Counted from the first letter of the stretch, positions 1 to 10,117 are shown. The stretch is DNA of 64,000 bases from Parasphingorhabdus sp. (GCA_030373505.1 JAUCYS010000013.1:35733-99732), one strand, 5' to 3'. The notes: a model not told the origin generated them from the sequence alone. Numbers and translations are program-made.

Positions 1-1619
1 ATGCTGTGGCTGAGGTCGAGCTGCTTGCGGCGCTTGTCATTGGCCAGAATATAGGCGCTGGGCGTATCGACAAAGACAAGCCGGTAGCCGCCGAGCGCCA
101 GGCCGTTTTTGGGCGCCTCGCTGCTCGTGGCATGGACGCGGTCGGCGATGAAGGCGGCCCAGTCATAAGGCTGCACGGCATTCAGCGCGGTGACGACATC
201 CTGTTCCTCATAGGTGCGCACCCCCCAGTCGCCGTTTCTGCCGCCGAAGAAGGAGCGGGCAAAATCGCCCAGCGATTTCCGGCCGCCCGATTCGCGGCGG
301 ATGATCTGGTCCGCTTCCAGCCAGATCAGCAGACCCTCGTTATAATAATCCTCGGAGCGCTGCCAGCTGCTCCAGGGTTTTGGACGCCGGGCAGCGATGA
401 TCGGGTCATGGGTGGTGTCGACCAGCGGTCGCCAGGTCCGGCCGACCCTGAGGTCCATGTCCGCGGCGATCGCGGCGAAGGCATCGAGCGTATCCTGTTT
501 GGAATAGAGGCCCGAGCGCGCGCCCAGCACATAGCCCCAGAATTGCGTCTGGCCTTCATAGACCCACAGCAGATTGTCGCGCATCGGTTGCCGGAAATCG
601 GGCGTCCACATGCCTGCGGGGCGACGATATTTGCCGTTCCAGGCATGGGTCATTTCGTGCGGCAGCAGATTGCGGCGGCCCGGGCCGCTGTCCCAGTCGG
701 TAAAATATTCCCGGTCGACGCCATTTTCGGAAGAGCGGTGATGCTCGAGACCGATGCCGCCCATGTCCTCGGTCAGCGCGAGCAGAAAATCGTAGCGGTC
801 ATAGGGATGGCTGCCGAACAGGGCTTCGGCTTCCTTCACCAGAGCGACATGCGGAGCAATCTGTGTCTTCGACGGCTGCAGGAACTTGGCGTCATCGGCG
901 ACAATATTGAGATGGACGCGGCTGGTCAGGGCGATCGTCTGAAAATATTGCCCGGCAAAGACCGGGCTGTCGACCAATGTGTCATAGTCGGTTTTTTCAT
1001 AGACGATGCTATTGCCGCTGGTCGATTTCGGGCGCAGCGCGCTCGCCGCCTGCCAGCCATCGGGATAGATGGCGGTCGCCTGGACCGGGATCTGGCGGAC
1101 ATAATAGCCGGCCGGGTAGAGCGAGACCTGATGCCAGCGCAGATTGAGCATCGACGGGGCCATGACGATGCGGCCCTGATTCTCCATGGTCGCGGAGACA
1201 AACTGGAATGTGGCCGTAATCTGCGAGACGCCTTCGGGCACGGTCAGATGAAAGGCAAAGACATCGACATTGTCGCGCACCCAGGCGAGCGTCTGGCCGC
1301 CTGCGGTGAATTCCAGTCCGGTGAGCTTCTCGATCTCGCCGCGCGGGGCATGGTTGCCCGGCAACCATTCCGGATAGAGCAGGGTAAGCGGACCGGCCTT
1401 GGCGACGGGGATGGTCTGGGTGACGCGGAATATGCCCTGGTCATGATCGCGCGCGTCGACCTCCAGCTGCATCGTGCCGGGATAGGCGATGTCCTGCGGG
1501 GCCGGAATCGTGTCCTGCGGAGCGACATATTGCGGCTTGCTGAGATGGTCGGGCATGGCGGCGGCGGAGGCGGAAAGAGTCAGGCTCAGAACAAGGCCCA
1601 GGAAGGCGGCGGTACGCAT
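1..1619 (-). CDS. M61 family metallopeptidase (glycyl aminopeptidase-like), C-terminus cut by window edge
   Basis: A continuous minus-strand reading frame starts at the ATG at 1619 with a Sec signal peptide of about 20 residues (MRTAAFLGLVLSLTLSASAA) and runs off the left edge, so the C-terminus is missing. The zinc-site motif HEMTH, inside LLPHEMTHAWNGKYRRP, is encoded near 640-662, and the GGIGLEHHRSS segment before it is also characteristic of family M61. M61 enzymes are zinc aminopeptidases that often carry a C-terminal PDZ domain, which would lie outside the window. The protein is probably periplasmic. The gene is divergent from hisS, with about 150 bp between them. An open frame on the opposite strand is a codon-bias shadow. 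The family call is firm; the substrate is unknown. Confidence 0.88.
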   Translation of the reverse strand, partial: MRTAAFLGLVLSLTLSASAAAMPDHLSKPQYVAPQDTIPAPQDIAYPGTMQLEVDARDHDQGIFRVTQTIPVAKAGPLTLLYPEWLPGNHAPRGEIEKLTGLEFTAGGQTLAWVRDNVDVFAFHLTVPEGVSQITATFQFVSATMENQGRIVMAPSMLNLRWHQVSLYPAGYYVRQIPVQATAIYPDGWQAASALRPKSTSGNSIVYEKTDYDTLVDSPVFAGQYFQTIALTSRVHLNIVADDAKFLQPSKTQIAPHVALVKEAEALFGSHPYDRYDFLLALTEDMGGIGLEHHRSSENGVDREYFTDWDSGPGRRNLLPHEMTHAWNGKYRRPAGMWTPDFRQPMRDNLLWVYEGQTQFWGYVLGARSGLYSKQDTLDAFAAIAADMDLRVGRTWRPLVDTTHDPIIAARRPKPWSSWQRSEDYYNEGLLIWLEADQIIRRESGGRKSLGDFARSFFGGRNGDWGVRTYEEQDVVTALNAVQPYDWAAFIADRVHATSSEAPKNGLALGGYRLVFVDTPSAYILANDKRRKQLDLSHS

Positions 1620-1766
1620 GTAAACAAATCCCCTGAATTGGCTTCGCGTGCAAATGACGCTTTTTGCTCGCGGCGTCCAGTGTTTGCGCATTTCAGCCTC
1701 TGAAGGGCAAAGGAAGGCAAAGAAAAACATATTCCGCTTTTCCGGATCACCGTCTAAAGGCTGCCC

Positions 1767-3014
1767 ATGGCAAAGATACAGACCCCCCAGCCGGTGCGCG
1801 GCACCCAGGATATTTTCGGCGAGGATCAGGAGCGGTTCAGCCGCGTGGTGGAGACCTTCGAGCGGGTGCGGCGGCTCTACGGCTTCAAGGGCGTGGAGAT
1901 GCCGGTGTTCGAACCGACCGCGGTCTTTGCCCGCTCGCTCGGCGAGACCACCGATGTCGTGTCGAAGGAAATGTACTCGTTCGAGGATCGCGGCGGCGAC
2001 AGCCTGACCCTCAGGCCGGAATTTACCGCCGGCATCTGCCGCGCCTTTCTGTCCAATGGCTGGCAGCAGCATGTGCCGCTGAAACTGTCGGCGCACGGGC
2101 CGCTGTTCCGCTACGAGCGGCCGCAAAAGGGGCGCTACCGGCAGTTTCACCAGCTGGATGCGGAGATTATCGGTGCCGGAGAGGCGGCGGCGGATGTGGA
2201 ATTGCTCTGCTTTGCCGACCAGCTTTTGCGGGAGCTGGGGATCGCTGACGGCGTGACCCTGCAGCTCAATACGCTGGGCGATGCCGAAAGCCGGGATGCC
2301 TGGCGCGCGGCGCTGGTCGAGCATTTTCAGGCGCACCGCGACCAACTGTCGGACGACAGCCGGGACCGGCTCGAGCGCAATCCGCTGCGGATTCTCGACA
2401 GCAAGGAACGGCAGGACCGGCCGATCGCCGATGCCGCGCCGGATATCGATGCCTATCTGTCGAGCGAGGCCAAGGAATTTTTCGCGCAGGTGACCGAAGG
2501 GCTGGATGCCTGCGGCGTCGCCTGGACCCGCAACAGCCGGCTGGTGCGCGGGCTGGACTATTACCGGCACACGGCGTTTGAATTGGTCACTGACCGGCTG
2601 GGCGCACAGGGCACGGTGCTGGCTGGCGGCCGTTATGACGGACTGATGGAATCGCTGGGCGGGCCGCACACGCCGGCGGTCGGCTGGGCGGCCGGGATCG
2701 AACGGCTGGGGATGTTGCTGGATGAACCGGCAATGGGGGGCCCCGATGCGATCTTCATTCCGCTGGGCGAGGGCTGCGAATCGGCGGCGATGAAGCTGAT
2801 GGGCGAGCTGCGCCGGTCGGGTATCAGCTGCGATATGGCCTATAAGGGCAATATGAAGAAGCGGATGCAGAAGGCCAATGCCGCCGGTGCGGCGCATGTC
2901 GTGATCATCGGCGAGAACGAACTGGCCAATGGCGTGGCAGCGGTCAAAAATCTGCAAAGCGGGGATCAGCGCGAGATCGTGCTGGATGGTCTGGTCGAGG
3001 CTCTGGCTGAATGA
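1767..3014 (+). CDS. hisS: Histidine--tRNA ligase
   Basis: The 415-residue product matches class II histidyl-tRNA synthetase, which charges tRNA-His in the cytoplasm. Motif 2 is at residues 111-130 ([19 protein letters not shown]), the histidine-binding RGLDYY segment lies near residue 260, and motif 3 ([11 protein letters not shown]) follows near 310. The last 90 or so residues form the anticodon-binding domain. Length is normal for bacterial HisS. The stop codon overlaps the prfA start by four bases (ATGA), so the two are probably translationally coupled in a hisS-prfA-prmC operon. Confidence 0.97.
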   Translation: MAKIQTPQPVRGTQDIFGEDQERFSRVVETFERVRRLYGFKGVEMPVFEPTAVFARSLGETTDVVSKEMYSFEDRGGDSLTLRPEFTAGICRAFLSNGWQQHVPLKLSAHGPLFRYERPQKGRYRQFHQLDAEIIGAGEAAADVELLCFADQLLRELGIADGVTLQLNTLGDAESRDAWRAALVEHFQAHRDQLSDDSRDRLERNPLRILDSKERQDRPIADAAPDIDAYLSSEAKEFFAQVTEGLDACGVAWTRNSRLVRGLDYYRHTAFELVTDRLGAQGTVLAGGRYDGLMESLGGPHTPAVGWAAGIERLGMLLDEPAMGGPDAIFIPLGEGCESAAMKLMGELRRSGISCDMAYKGNMKKRMQKANAAGAAHVVIIGENELANGVAAVKNLQSGDQREIVLDGLVEALAE

Positions 3015-4087
3015 CGACTATCACTCCCCAGCGTATCGCCCAGATCGAGGCGCGCTTTGCCGAGTTGCAGGCGATGATGGCATCGGGCGATCTCGACAGC
3101 GACAAATTTGTTGCCGTCTCCAAGGAATATGCCGAGATTGAGCCAGTCGCGATCGCCGCTGCCAATGTGAAGTCGCTGCGCGACGAGCAGCAGGGTCTGG
3201 CCGAAATGATGGCCAGCGATGATGCCGAGATGAAGGCGATGGCGGCGGATGAAGTCGACAGCGTCAAAAAGGCGCTGGCCGCGGCCGAACATGCGCTGGC
3301 ACTGCAGCTGCTGCCCAAGGACAGTGCTGACGACCGCCCGGCGATGCTCGAAATCCGAGCCGGCACTGGCGGCGACGAGGCGGCGCTGTTTGCCGGTGAT
3401 CTTTACCGCATGTACACACGCTATGCCGAGGAGCAGGGCTGGAAGGTCGAGATGATCTCCGCCAATGCTTCGGAAGTTGGCGGCTTCAAGGAAGTGGTCG
3501 CCAATATCCAGGGCACCGGCGTGTTCGCGAAGCTGAAATTCGAATCCGGCGTGCACCGGGTGCAGCGGGTGCCGGAAACCGAAAGCGGCGGGCGCATCCA
3601 TACCTCCGCGGCGACGGTGGCTGTCCTGCCCGAGCCGGAAGAGGTCGATATCAAGATCCGCAGCGAGGATCTGCGCATCGACACCTACCGGGCGAGCGGC
3701 GCCGGCGGCCAGCATGTCAACAAGACCGACAGCGCGATCCGCATCACCCATCTGCCGACCGGGCTGGTGGTGCAGTGCCAGGACGGCAAGTCGCAGCACA
3801 AGAACAAGGCGCAGGCGATGAAGGTGCTGGCGGCGCGGCTCTATGAACAGGAACGCGACGCGGTGCAGAGCGAGGAAGCCGAGGCGCGCAAGTCGATGGT
3901 CGGGTCCGGCGATCGCAGCGAGCGCATCCGCACCTATAATTATCCGCAAGGCCGCGTGACCGACCACCGGATCAATCTGACGCTGCACAAGCTGCCCGAA
4001 ATTGTCGAAGGCACGGCGCTTGGCGAACTGATTGACGCGCTGATCGCCGAGGATGAAGCCAGCCGGCTTGCCAATCTCGATGGGTGA
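3011..4087 (+). CDS. prfA: Peptide chain release factor 1
   Basis: The 358-residue product is class I release factor RF1, which reads UAA and UAG and triggers peptidyl-tRNA hydrolysis on the ribosome. The catalytic GGQ motif, whose Gln is the methylation target, lies near residues 232-235 in [13 protein letters not shown]. The decoding-domain context [20 protein letters not shown] is present. The start overlaps hisS by four bases and the end overlaps prmC. Having prfA beside its own modifying enzyme PrmC is the usual bacterial arrangement. Confidence 0.97.
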   Translation: MTTITPQRIAQIEARFAELQAMMASGDLDSDKFVAVSKEYAEIEPVAIAAANVKSLRDEQQGLAEMMASDDAEMKAMAADEVDSVKKALAAAEHALALQLLPKDSADDRPAMLEIRAGTGGDEAALFAGDLYRMYTRYAEEQGWKVEMISANASEVGGFKEVVANIQGTGVFAKLKFESGVHRVQRVPETESGGRIHTSAATVAVLPEPEEVDIKIRSEDLRIDTYRASGAGGQHVNKTDSAIRITHLPTGLVVQCQDGKSQHKNKAQAMKVLAARLYEQERDAVQSEEAEARKSMVGSGDRSERIRTYNYPQGRVTDHRINLTLHKLPEIVEGTALGELIDALIAEDEASRLANLDG

Positions 4088-4916
4088 CGCCGCCAGCGCG
4101 TTGCGCGAAGCGGCGCTCGTGCTGGCCGAAATTTCCGACAGCCCCCGGCTCGATGCAGAACTGCTGATGGCGCATGGCTTGCAGATCGATCGGTCCGAGC
4201 TGCTGCTGAAACTGCCCGGACTGGAAGCGCCAGCGGATTTTTCTGCCCTGGTCGCGCGGCGCCAGCGATCCGAACCGATTGCCCATATCATCGGCCGCAA
4301 GGAATTCTGGGGGCTCGATTTTCAGGTCACGCCCGATGTGCTGATTCCCCGCCCCGACAGCGAATTGCTGATCGAGGAAGCGATGCGCCTGTTTGAGGCA
4401 AAGCCGCCGCAAAGGATCGCTGATCTCGGCACGGGGAGCGGCGCGCTGCTGCTGGCTGCCCTGCATGAATTTGCCGATGCCCGAGGCGTCGGGATCGATG
4501 CCAGCGCGGCAGCGCTGCAGATTGCCCATAATAACGGCGATGCGCTCGGCCTGTCTGATCGGGCCCGTTTCCTGCTGCTGGACTGGACGACAGCGAACTG
4601 GACGGACTCGCTCGGTGCCGGCTTCGACCTGATCCTTGCCAACCCGCCCTATGTCGCAAGTGGTGCCAGCCTTGCCGCCGATGTCGCGGATTTCGAACCC
4701 CATCGGGCGCTGTTTGCGGGCGAGGAGGGGCTGGATGATTATCGGATCATCATTCCCGCGCTCGACAAACTGCTGTCGCCGACCGGCAGGGCTCTGCTCG
4801 AAATCGGTTATGATCAGGCTGGTCCGGTTTCCGAAATGGCGGAAGAGAGCGGCTATCAGGTTGAACTGAAACAGGATTTGGCCAGAAAAGATCGACTGAT
4901 CATCGTCCGCCGCTAA
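4080..4916 (+). CDS. prmC: Peptide chain release factor N(5)-glutamine methyltransferase
   Basis: PrmC methylates the Gln of the GGQ motif in release factors, using S-adenosylmethionine. The product has the SAM-binding segment [14 protein letters not shown] and the substrate-glutamine motif NPPY (4636-4650). I chose the ATG at 4080, which gives [19 protein letters not shown] (278 residues) and overlaps the prfA stop. An in-frame ATG at 4053 would add nine residues, but it lies deeper inside prfA and has no spaced ribosome binding site. Third gene of hisS-prfA-prmC. Confidence 0.95.
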   Translation: MGDAASALREAALVLAEISDSPRLDAELLMAHGLQIDRSELLLKLPGLEAPADFSALVARRQRSEPIAHIIGRKEFWGLDFQVTPDVLIPRPDSELLIEEAMRLFEAKPPQRIADLGTGSGALLLAALHEFADARGVGIDASAAALQIAHNNGDALGLSDRARFLLLDWTTANWTDSLGAGFDLILANPPYVASGASLAADVADFEPHRALFAGEEGLDDYRIIIPALDKLLSPTGRALLEIGYDQAGPVSEMAEESGYQVELKQDLARKDRLIIVRR

Positions 4917-4962
4917 AAAGGACTTGGTTTTGCCGGAGCGAGTCGCTAAGACTTGAACAGGC

Positions 4963-4983
4963 CCAGAGGATTTCTGGCTTTTT
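4963..4983 (+). terminator. Weak candidate rho-independent terminator after prmC
   Basis: A 5-bp stem CCAGA/TCTGG with a 5-nt loop is followed by C and a run of five T. It sits 46 bp after the prmC stop and could end hisS-prfA-prmC transcripts. The stem is short, so confidence is low. The remaining DNA to 5153 holds no gene that I can support. Confidence 0.35.
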
Positions 4984-5153
4984 CCCTAAATCTCTGGCCT
5001 GCCCCCAACTCGATGATGATGCTGGTTTTCGGCCTGCATTTGTCTTGTATGGGACGATGCGGACGGGTTGTCCGCAACGCAATCGCCACCGGAGTGTGGC
5101 TATGACTTGAGAAAGACCAAGTTTATTAGCGGTATAAGGATACCTGAAATTTG

Positions 5154-5846
5154 ATGAACAATCGTCAGCCTGGCCGCCGTGGGCGCGGCCGGAACACCAA
5201 TAATAATAACCGTCCCCAGGGCAACCGCAGTGGCGGATCGGACCGCGACAACCGGATTGACAATCGCGCGCGCGGCAATGCCGTCCAGATGCTGGAAAAA
5301 TTCAAGAAAATGGCACAGGATGCGCAGGTCAACGGAGACCGCGTCCAGGCCGAATATTACCATCAATTTGCCGATCACTATTTCCGCGTGAATGCGGATA
5401 CCATTGCCCGCCGCGAAGAGCAGCGGATTGCCCGCGAGGAACCGCGCGGCGATAATCGCTCGGACAATCGCAGCGACAATCGGGGCAATGGCCAGGATGA
5501 CAGCAGCGACAATGACGGCGACAGCAGCCAGCGCAACCGTTCGCAACAGGGCCAGCCAAATCGCCAGCAGCGCGATGACCGTAACGACCGTAACGATCGC
5601 GAGGAAACATCCCCGGAAGATGCGCCGGAAGAGAAGAAGCCGGTGCGCGCCCGGCGCCCGCGCAAAGTCGAAAAGGCAGCAACCCCGAAGGACAGTTCGG
5701 AAAAGAACGGCGAGAGCAACGGTCTCGACGCCAGCGTCCTGCCGCCGGCAATTTCGGCCACGACCGAGGTCGAGGTTGAAAAGAAGCCTGTTCGCAAGAA
5801 ACGGGTCGTCAAACCACGCGCTGCCCCCGAAAGCGACGCTGCCTAG
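5154..5846 (+). CDS. DUF4167 domain-containing protein
   Basis: The 230-residue product has a conserved N-terminal block of roughly 85 residues. It opens with a basic, Asn-rich tail and continues with ARGNAVQMLEKFKKMAQDAQ and a YYHQFADHYFRV segment, which is the DUF4167 signature. The rest is low complexity: Asp/Asn/Arg repeats (DNRSDNRSDNRGN, NDRNDRNDRE) and then Lys/Pro-rich stretches, so it is probably disordered. The composition suggests nucleic-acid or ribosome contact, but no function is established. Its place just after prfA-prmC is a conserved alphaproteobacterial arrangement. The start is the ATG at 5154; a TTG directly before it is less likely. Confidence 0.85.
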   Translation: MNNRQPGRRGRGRNTNNNNRPQGNRSGGSDRDNRIDNRARGNAVQMLEKFKKMAQDAQVNGDRVQAEYYHQFADHYFRVNADTIARREEQRIAREEPRGDNRSDNRSDNRGNGQDDSSDNDGDSSQRNRSQQGQPNRQQRDDRNDRNDREETSPEDAPEEKKPVRARRPRKVEKAATPKDSSEKNGESNGLDASVLPPAISATTEVEVEKKPVRKKRVVKPRAAPESDAA

Positions 5847-5849
5847 CCT

Positions 5850-6593
5850 TTACTGGTCGGGGATTGCGGTTGCCAGCCATTCGGGCAGGTCGAGCTGCCT
5901 GATGTCTTCCACCCGGCGGTGCTCGACCGACAGGGCATAGTCCGGATAGGCGATGCGCTGGCGCTTTTCGTCGGCCTCTGCGATCGGCACAACCACCATC
6001 CGCCGGTTGACCTTTTGCCGGTAGTTCATGCGTGCAGTATTTTCCTGGCCGACATAGCAGCCCTTGGCGAAGCTGACTCCATGGAGTTCGGCGGCATTGC
6101 ATTCGAGCCATAATGTCTTGTCGCTGCCCAGTTCTGCCGTGCCCTCGGTGACGCCCAGCGACAGGCGGTGCTTGCGGTAGGCTTCGTCGGCGCCTTGACC
6201 ATCGCTCGCATCACCAAGCCAGCGGTGGCCCAGCGCCGACAGGCGCGGGTCGACCGGCTTGCCTTCGGCTTCGACAGCCCAGTGGACGCCGACCGAATCA
6301 TCCCTTTCGATGTCGATCTTGCGGCGCAACCGATAGAGTTTCAGGCGCTTGACCAGCGCGTCGGCCTGGTCGCTTTCGCAGTCGATCAAGATGGCATCGC
6401 CGTCCGACCACAGGAAGAAATCGAACAGGACCTTGCCCTGCGCGCTGAGCAGCGCCGACCATTGCGGCGCGCCCGCCAGGACCGCCAGCATGTCCTGTGT
6501 CACCAGCCCCTGCAGAAACTGTCTTATATCCTCGGATCCGTCGCTTGCGGAAAGACGGATGATGGCGCGGTCATTAAGTCTGGTTTCGGTCAT
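5850..6593 (-). CDS. ygfZ: YgfZ/GcvT-type folate-binding protein
   Basis: The 247-residue product belongs to the COG0354 family, tetrahydrofolate-dependent proteins that help assemble or repair Fe-S clusters and are related to the glycine cleavage T-protein. The diagnostic motif KGCYVGQE, with its essential Cys, is followed by NTARMNYRQKVNRR. The N-terminus includes GLVTQD, typical of the family. It is convergent with the DUF4167 gene, with only three bases between stop codons, and divergent from pyrC. Confidence 0.92.
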   Translation of the reverse strand: MTETRLNDRAIIRLSASDGSEDIRQFLQGLVTQDMLAVLAGAPQWSALLSAQGKVLFDFFLWSDGDAILIDCESDQADALVKRLKLYRLRRKIDIERDDSVGVHWAVEAEGKPVDPRLSALGHRWLGDASDGQGADEAYRKHRLSLGVTEGTAELGSDKTLWLECNAAELHGVSFAKGCYVGQENTARMNYRQKVNRRMVVVPIAEADEKRQRIAYPDYALSVEHRRVEDIRQLDLPEWLATAIPDQ

Positions 6594-6695
6594 GCCATTT
6601 AGGTAGGGGTTTGCGGACAGAAAACCAAGGCGCGAGCGCCGGGCTGGGCGAAATGAAGCATTTTTTCGGCTGGCGCAGGATCAACGGACCAGAAA

Positions 6696-7745
6696 ATGAC
6701 CGACAGCAAAGACCGCATCACCCTCCGACGTCCCGACGACTGGCACGTTCATTTGCGCGATGGCGCGATGCTGGAGGCGGTCGTGCCCTTTACCGCGCGG
6801 CAATTTGGCCGGGCCATCGTCATGCCCAATCTGTCGCCGCCGGTGACCAGTGCGGCCAGCGCCGCGGCCTATCGCGAGCGGATCATGGCCGCCGTGCCGA
6901 GCGGGGCCGGTTTCACCCCGCTGATGACCTGCTATCTGACCGACGATGCGGATGCGGACGACATTGCCGACGGGCACGCGAACGGCATATTTACCGCTGC
7001 CAAACTCTATCCCGCCAATGCCACGACCAACAGCGCCCATGGCGTAACCGATGTAGCGCATATCATGCCGGTGCTCGAACGGATGCAGCAGATCGGGATG
7101 CCGCTGCTGGTCCATGGCGAGGTGACCGACGGCGACATCGATATTTTTGATCGCGAAGCGGTGTTTATCGACCGGGTGCTGGAAAAGCTGGTCCGCGACC
7201 TGCCGGGCCTGAAGATCGTGTTCGAACATATCACCACCGAGCAGGCGGTTCAGTTTGTCGATGGTGCGGGCGCCAGTATCGCCGCGACGATCACGCCGCA
7301 CCATCTGCACATCAACCGCAACGCCCTGTTTGCCGGCGGAATCCGTCCCCATGCCTATTGCCTGCCGGTGGCCAAGCGGGAAAAGCACCGTCTGGCGCTG
7401 CGCCGGGCGGCCACCTCCGGTTCGTCCAAATATTTCCTCGGCACCGACAGCGCCCCACACGAAATCCATGCAAAGGAATCGGCCTGCGGCTGCGCCGGTA
7501 TTTTCAATGCGCCGTTCGCACTGGAAAGCTATGCGGCGGTGTTTGATGAAGAAGGGGCGCTGGACCGGCTGGAGGGCTTCGCCTCGGTGCATGGGCCGGA
7601 ATTTTACGGCTTGCCGCTCAATGATGCCAGAGTAACTCTGGAACGGCGCGATATTGCGGTGGACGATTCTATCGAATCGACCGGTGTAACGCTGGTCCCG
7701 TTTCACGCGGGTGCGGTTTTGCCCTGGCGAATCACCCAGTCCTGA
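6696..7745 (+). CDS. pyrC: Dihydroorotase, PyrC (class II) type
   Basis: PyrC cyclises carbamoyl-aspartate to dihydroorotate in pyrimidine biosynthesis. The 349-residue length and the opening metal-binding segment DDWHVHLRDG followed by AIVMPNLSPPV match the short, homodimeric class II enzyme of the E. coli PyrC kind. The lysine that becomes carbamylated is expected in FTAAKLYPANATTN, and metal-binding histidines lie in LVHGEV and TPHHLHINRN. The substrate segment FLGTDSAPHE is also present. It is a single gene, convergent with rarD. Confidence 0.96.
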   Translation: MTDSKDRITLRRPDDWHVHLRDGAMLEAVVPFTARQFGRAIVMPNLSPPVTSAASAAAYRERIMAAVPSGAGFTPLMTCYLTDDADADDIADGHANGIFTAAKLYPANATTNSAHGVTDVAHIMPVLERMQQIGMPLLVHGEVTDGDIDIFDREAVFIDRVLEKLVRDLPGLKIVFEHITTEQAVQFVDGAGASIAATITPHHLHINRNALFAGGIRPHAYCLPVAKREKHRLALRRAATSGSSKYFLGTDSAPHEIHAKESACGCAGIFNAPFALESYAAVFDEEGALDRLEGFASVHGPEFYGLPLNDARVTLERRDIAVDDSIESTGVTLVPFHAGAVLPWRITQS

Positions 7746-7756
7746 ACCGTCAGCGC

Positions 7757-8677
7757 CTAGACGGATCGCGCCTTTCGCGCCGCCTTGCCGGCCAGATAGG
7801 AATCAGTCGTATAGAGCGCGATGCTGGTCCAGATCAGCACGAAGCAGACCAGATGCGACAGGGTTATCATTTCCTTGTAGACAAAGACGCCGACGACAAA
7901 CTGGATCGTGGGTGCCAGATAGTTCAAAAGGCCAATGGCGCTGAGCGTCATTTTCTTGACCGCAGAGGCAAATAGCAGAAGCGGGATCGCAGTGACGAAC
8001 GAGCCGCCGATCAGCAGCAGGTCGATTGTGCGATCATCGCCGAAATGCTGGCTCACCGGAGAGGCCGGCAGGACATAGGTCAGCCAGATCAGCAGCAGGG
8101 TGAAAGGCAGAAACAATATGCCGGTTTCTGCCGTCAGCCCAACGATCGGGCCGATGTCGGCGATCTTGCGAACCAGTGCGTAGCTGCTCCAGGAGGCGGC
8201 CAGGGCAAGGCTGATCCAGAGCGTGTCGAGGGCTTGCACGGCCAGTACAGCGACTCCCACGCCGGCGATCGCGATGGCAATCCATTTCCGGCCGGAGAGC
8301 GGTTCGCGGAGAAATATTCTGCCCATGAAAACGCTGAGCAGCGGGCTGATAAAATAGCCGAGACTGGCAGCCAAGATGTGATCCTCGTGTACCGCCCAGA
8401 CGTAGATCAGCCAGTTGGCGGCGATCAGACAGGAACTGGCGAACATGGCCAGACGCAATTTGCGATCCTTCAGCGCGGTCGCCAGACCGCCGATATTTTT
8501 GCGGAAATAGAGAATGACGATGAGTAGCGGCACCGACCAGACGATCCGATGGCCAACGATTTCCAGCGCATCGACGCTCTGCAGCAGCTTGAAATAGACC
8601 GGCATCAGGCCCCAGAAGACACAGGCGATCAGTGCCTGAATCAGGCCGATTGTACCAGAGGAGCGCAGGTTGAACAT
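7757..8677 (-). CDS. rarD: EamA family transporter RarD
   Basis: The 306-residue inner-membrane protein has about ten hydrophobic helices in two EamA-type repeats, as in the drug/metabolite transporter superfamily. The start (GLIQALIACVFWGLMPVYFK) and LEIVGHRIVWSVPLL match the RarD subgroup. The substrate is unknown; RarD was named for a chloramphenicol-sensitivity phenotype. It ends 11 bp from the pyrC stop, convergent with it. Confidence 0.9.
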   Translation of the reverse strand: MFNLRSSGTIGLIQALIACVFWGLMPVYFKLLQSVDALEIVGHRIVWSVPLLIVILYFRKNIGGLATALKDRKLRLAMFASSCLIAANWLIYVWAVHEDHILAASLGYFISPLLSVFMGRIFLREPLSGRKWIAIAIAGVGVAVLAVQALDTLWISLALAASWSSYALVRKIADIGPIVGLTAETGILFLPFTLLLIWLTYVLPASPVSQHFGDDRTIDLLLIGGSFVTAIPLLLFASAVKKMTLSAIGLLNYLAPTIQFVVGVFVYKEMITLSHLVCFVLIWTSIALYTTDSYLAGKAARKARSV

Positions 8678-8750
8678 GGGCAGCGCTTAGGCGGAGCGCC
8701 GCCCCCGGGCAATCAAGAAATCCTGTCGCCCGGTAAAGCGGTTCGGCGGA

Positions 8751-8972
8751 TCAGATTATGCCGCCGCCAAGCAACAGGCGAAGGGCACAAATGCACATGA
8801 CAATGATGCAGAAATACATGCCGCTGGTGCGCGACGAGATCAGGCCGAACAGCGCCCCGATCCCGGCAAAGGGCAGGATCAGCCAGTTGGTCCAGCCGAG
8901 CAGAGGGACCAGCCCGATAAAGGAGAGAGCGAGGGCGATGACGCCGATGAGCAGGGAGATCAGATTGAACAT
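8751..8972 (-). CDS. Small hypothetical inner-membrane protein (73 aa)
   Basis: The frame encodes two or three hydrophobic segments (LISLLIGVIALALSFIGLV, LILPFAGIGALFGLI, FCIIVMCICALRLLLGGG). I used the internal ATG at 8972 (MFNLISLLIG) because it places the first hydrophobic helix at the N-terminus; the frame could open at 9017. I recognise no family with certainty. It lies between rarD and a divergent GNAT gene. Its coding status rests on the coherent membrane topology. Confidence 0.6.
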   Translation of the reverse strand: MFNLISLLIGVIALALSFIGLVPLLGWTNWLILPFAGIGALFGLISSRTSGMYFCIIVMCICALRLLLGGGII

Positions 8973-9061
8973 AGCTGTATTATAGGGATAATGCACCCGG
9001 ATTACAAGCATTTGCAAAATAATAGCGGCATAGTAGGCTTGCCGTTTGCAGGAGAAACAGG

Positions 9062-9613
9062 ATGGCGATCGAGGATATCAGAATTGAAACGGAGCGACTG
9101 ATATTGCGCCCGCCCAATGGTGACGACTTCGAAAGCTGGGCGGCCTTTCAGGCTGACCCCGATGTCACCACCTATATCGGGGGACCCAAGAGCCGCGCCG
9201 AATCGTGGCGCAGCCTGTGCGGGATGGTGGGCGCGTGGCATGTGCGGGGCTATGCGATGTTTTCGGTCCTGCTCAAGGACAGCGGGCAGTGGATCGGCCG
9301 GATCGGCCCCTGGTATCCCGAAGGCTGGCCCGGCACCGAAGTGGGCTGGGGGATAGCGGCCGAATTTTCCGGCAGGGGCTATGCACTGGAGGCTGCGGTT
9401 GCGAGCATGAACTATGCCGTGGATGTGCTTGGCTGGGACGACATCTGCCACACGATCGCCCCCGAAAACACGGCCTCTATCAGATTGGCGGAGCGCGTGG
9501 GTGCGACCAATCGCGGACCGACACAATTGCCCGCGCCTTTTCAGGATGCGCGGGTTGACGACTGGGGACAATCGCGCGAACAGTGGCAAGAGAACAGAAA
9601 GCAGTTCCAATAG
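9062..9613 (+). CDS. GNAT family N-acetyltransferase (RimJ/RimL-like)
   Basis: The 183-residue product has the RimJ/RimL-type opening IETERLILRPPNGDDFESWA, the mid-region IGRIGPWYPEGWPGTEVGWG, and the acetyl-CoA-binding segment AAEFSGRGYALEAAVASMNYA. The C-terminal part has the usual NTASIRLAERVGA motif. It probably acetylates a protein N-terminus or small amine in the cytosol; the substrate cannot be read from sequence. A good ribosome binding site (AGGAGA) precedes the ATG. The DUF1330 gene starts only a few bases after its stop, so the pair is probably co-transcribed. Confidence 0.92.
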   Translation: MAIEDIRIETERLILRPPNGDDFESWAAFQADPDVTTYIGGPKSRAESWRSLCGMVGAWHVRGYAMFSVLLKDSGQWIGRIGPWYPEGWPGTEVGWGIAAEFSGRGYALEAAVASMNYAVDVLGWDDICHTIAPENTASIRLAERVGATNRGPTQLPAPFQDARVDDWGQSREQWQENRKQFQ

Positions 9614-9619
9614 GAGAGC

Positions 9620-10063
9620 ATGAGCATGGCAGAAGACCGATATCTCGACCCGACCCGCGAAGCCTTTGACGCCTTCAAGGCGCTGCCCCGGGATGTTCCG
9701 ATCCAGATGCTCAATCTGCTGCGCTTCCACGAATCGGCGCAATATCCGGCAGATCATCCCAATGCGGGCAAGGGATGGAGCGGCGCGCGCGCCTATCAGG
9801 AATATGGCAAGACCAGCGGACCGATATTCGAGCGGGTTGGAGGCCTGATCATCTGGCGGGGCCAGATGGAATGCATGGTTATCGGTCCCGACGACAAGCA
9901 GTGGGATTCCGCATTCATCGCCCGCTATCCCAACAGCGGCGCCTTCATGGAAATGGTCACCGATCCCGCCTATCAGAAAGCGGTGGTCAACCGGCAGGCG
10001 GCGGTGCTCACGTCACGGCTGATCCGCTTTGGCGAGATCGACGGACCGGACACTTTCGGGTGA
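9620..10063 (+). CDS. DUF1330 domain-containing protein
   Basis: The 147-residue product resembles the DUF1330 dimeric alpha-beta barrel fold, with VPIQMLNLLRFHESAQYP near the N-terminus and IARYPNSGAFMEMVTDPAYQKA in the second half, where the family's conserved fold segment lies. No enzymatic role is established for the family. Two in-frame ATGs exist, at 9620 and 9626. AGGAG at 9612-9616 is better spaced for 9626, so the true protein may be two residues shorter. Probably in an operon with the GNAT upstream. Confidence 0.85.
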   Translation: MSMAEDRYLDPTREAFDAFKALPRDVPIQMLNLLRFHESAQYPADHPNAGKGWSGARAYQEYGKTSGPIFERVGGLIIWRGQMECMVIGPDDKQWDSAFIARYPNSGAFMEMVTDPAYQKAVVNRQAAVLTSRLIRFGEIDGPDTFG

Positions 10064-10117
10064 AATCCCGGAATGGGACAAGAGGTTAACAACTGGTCAC
10101 CGGATTAACCAGTTTCC

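Noticed and set aside
6..1703. A 565-residue forward frame at the left end
   Set aside because: The minus strand encodes an M61 peptidase with signal peptide and HEMTH motif.
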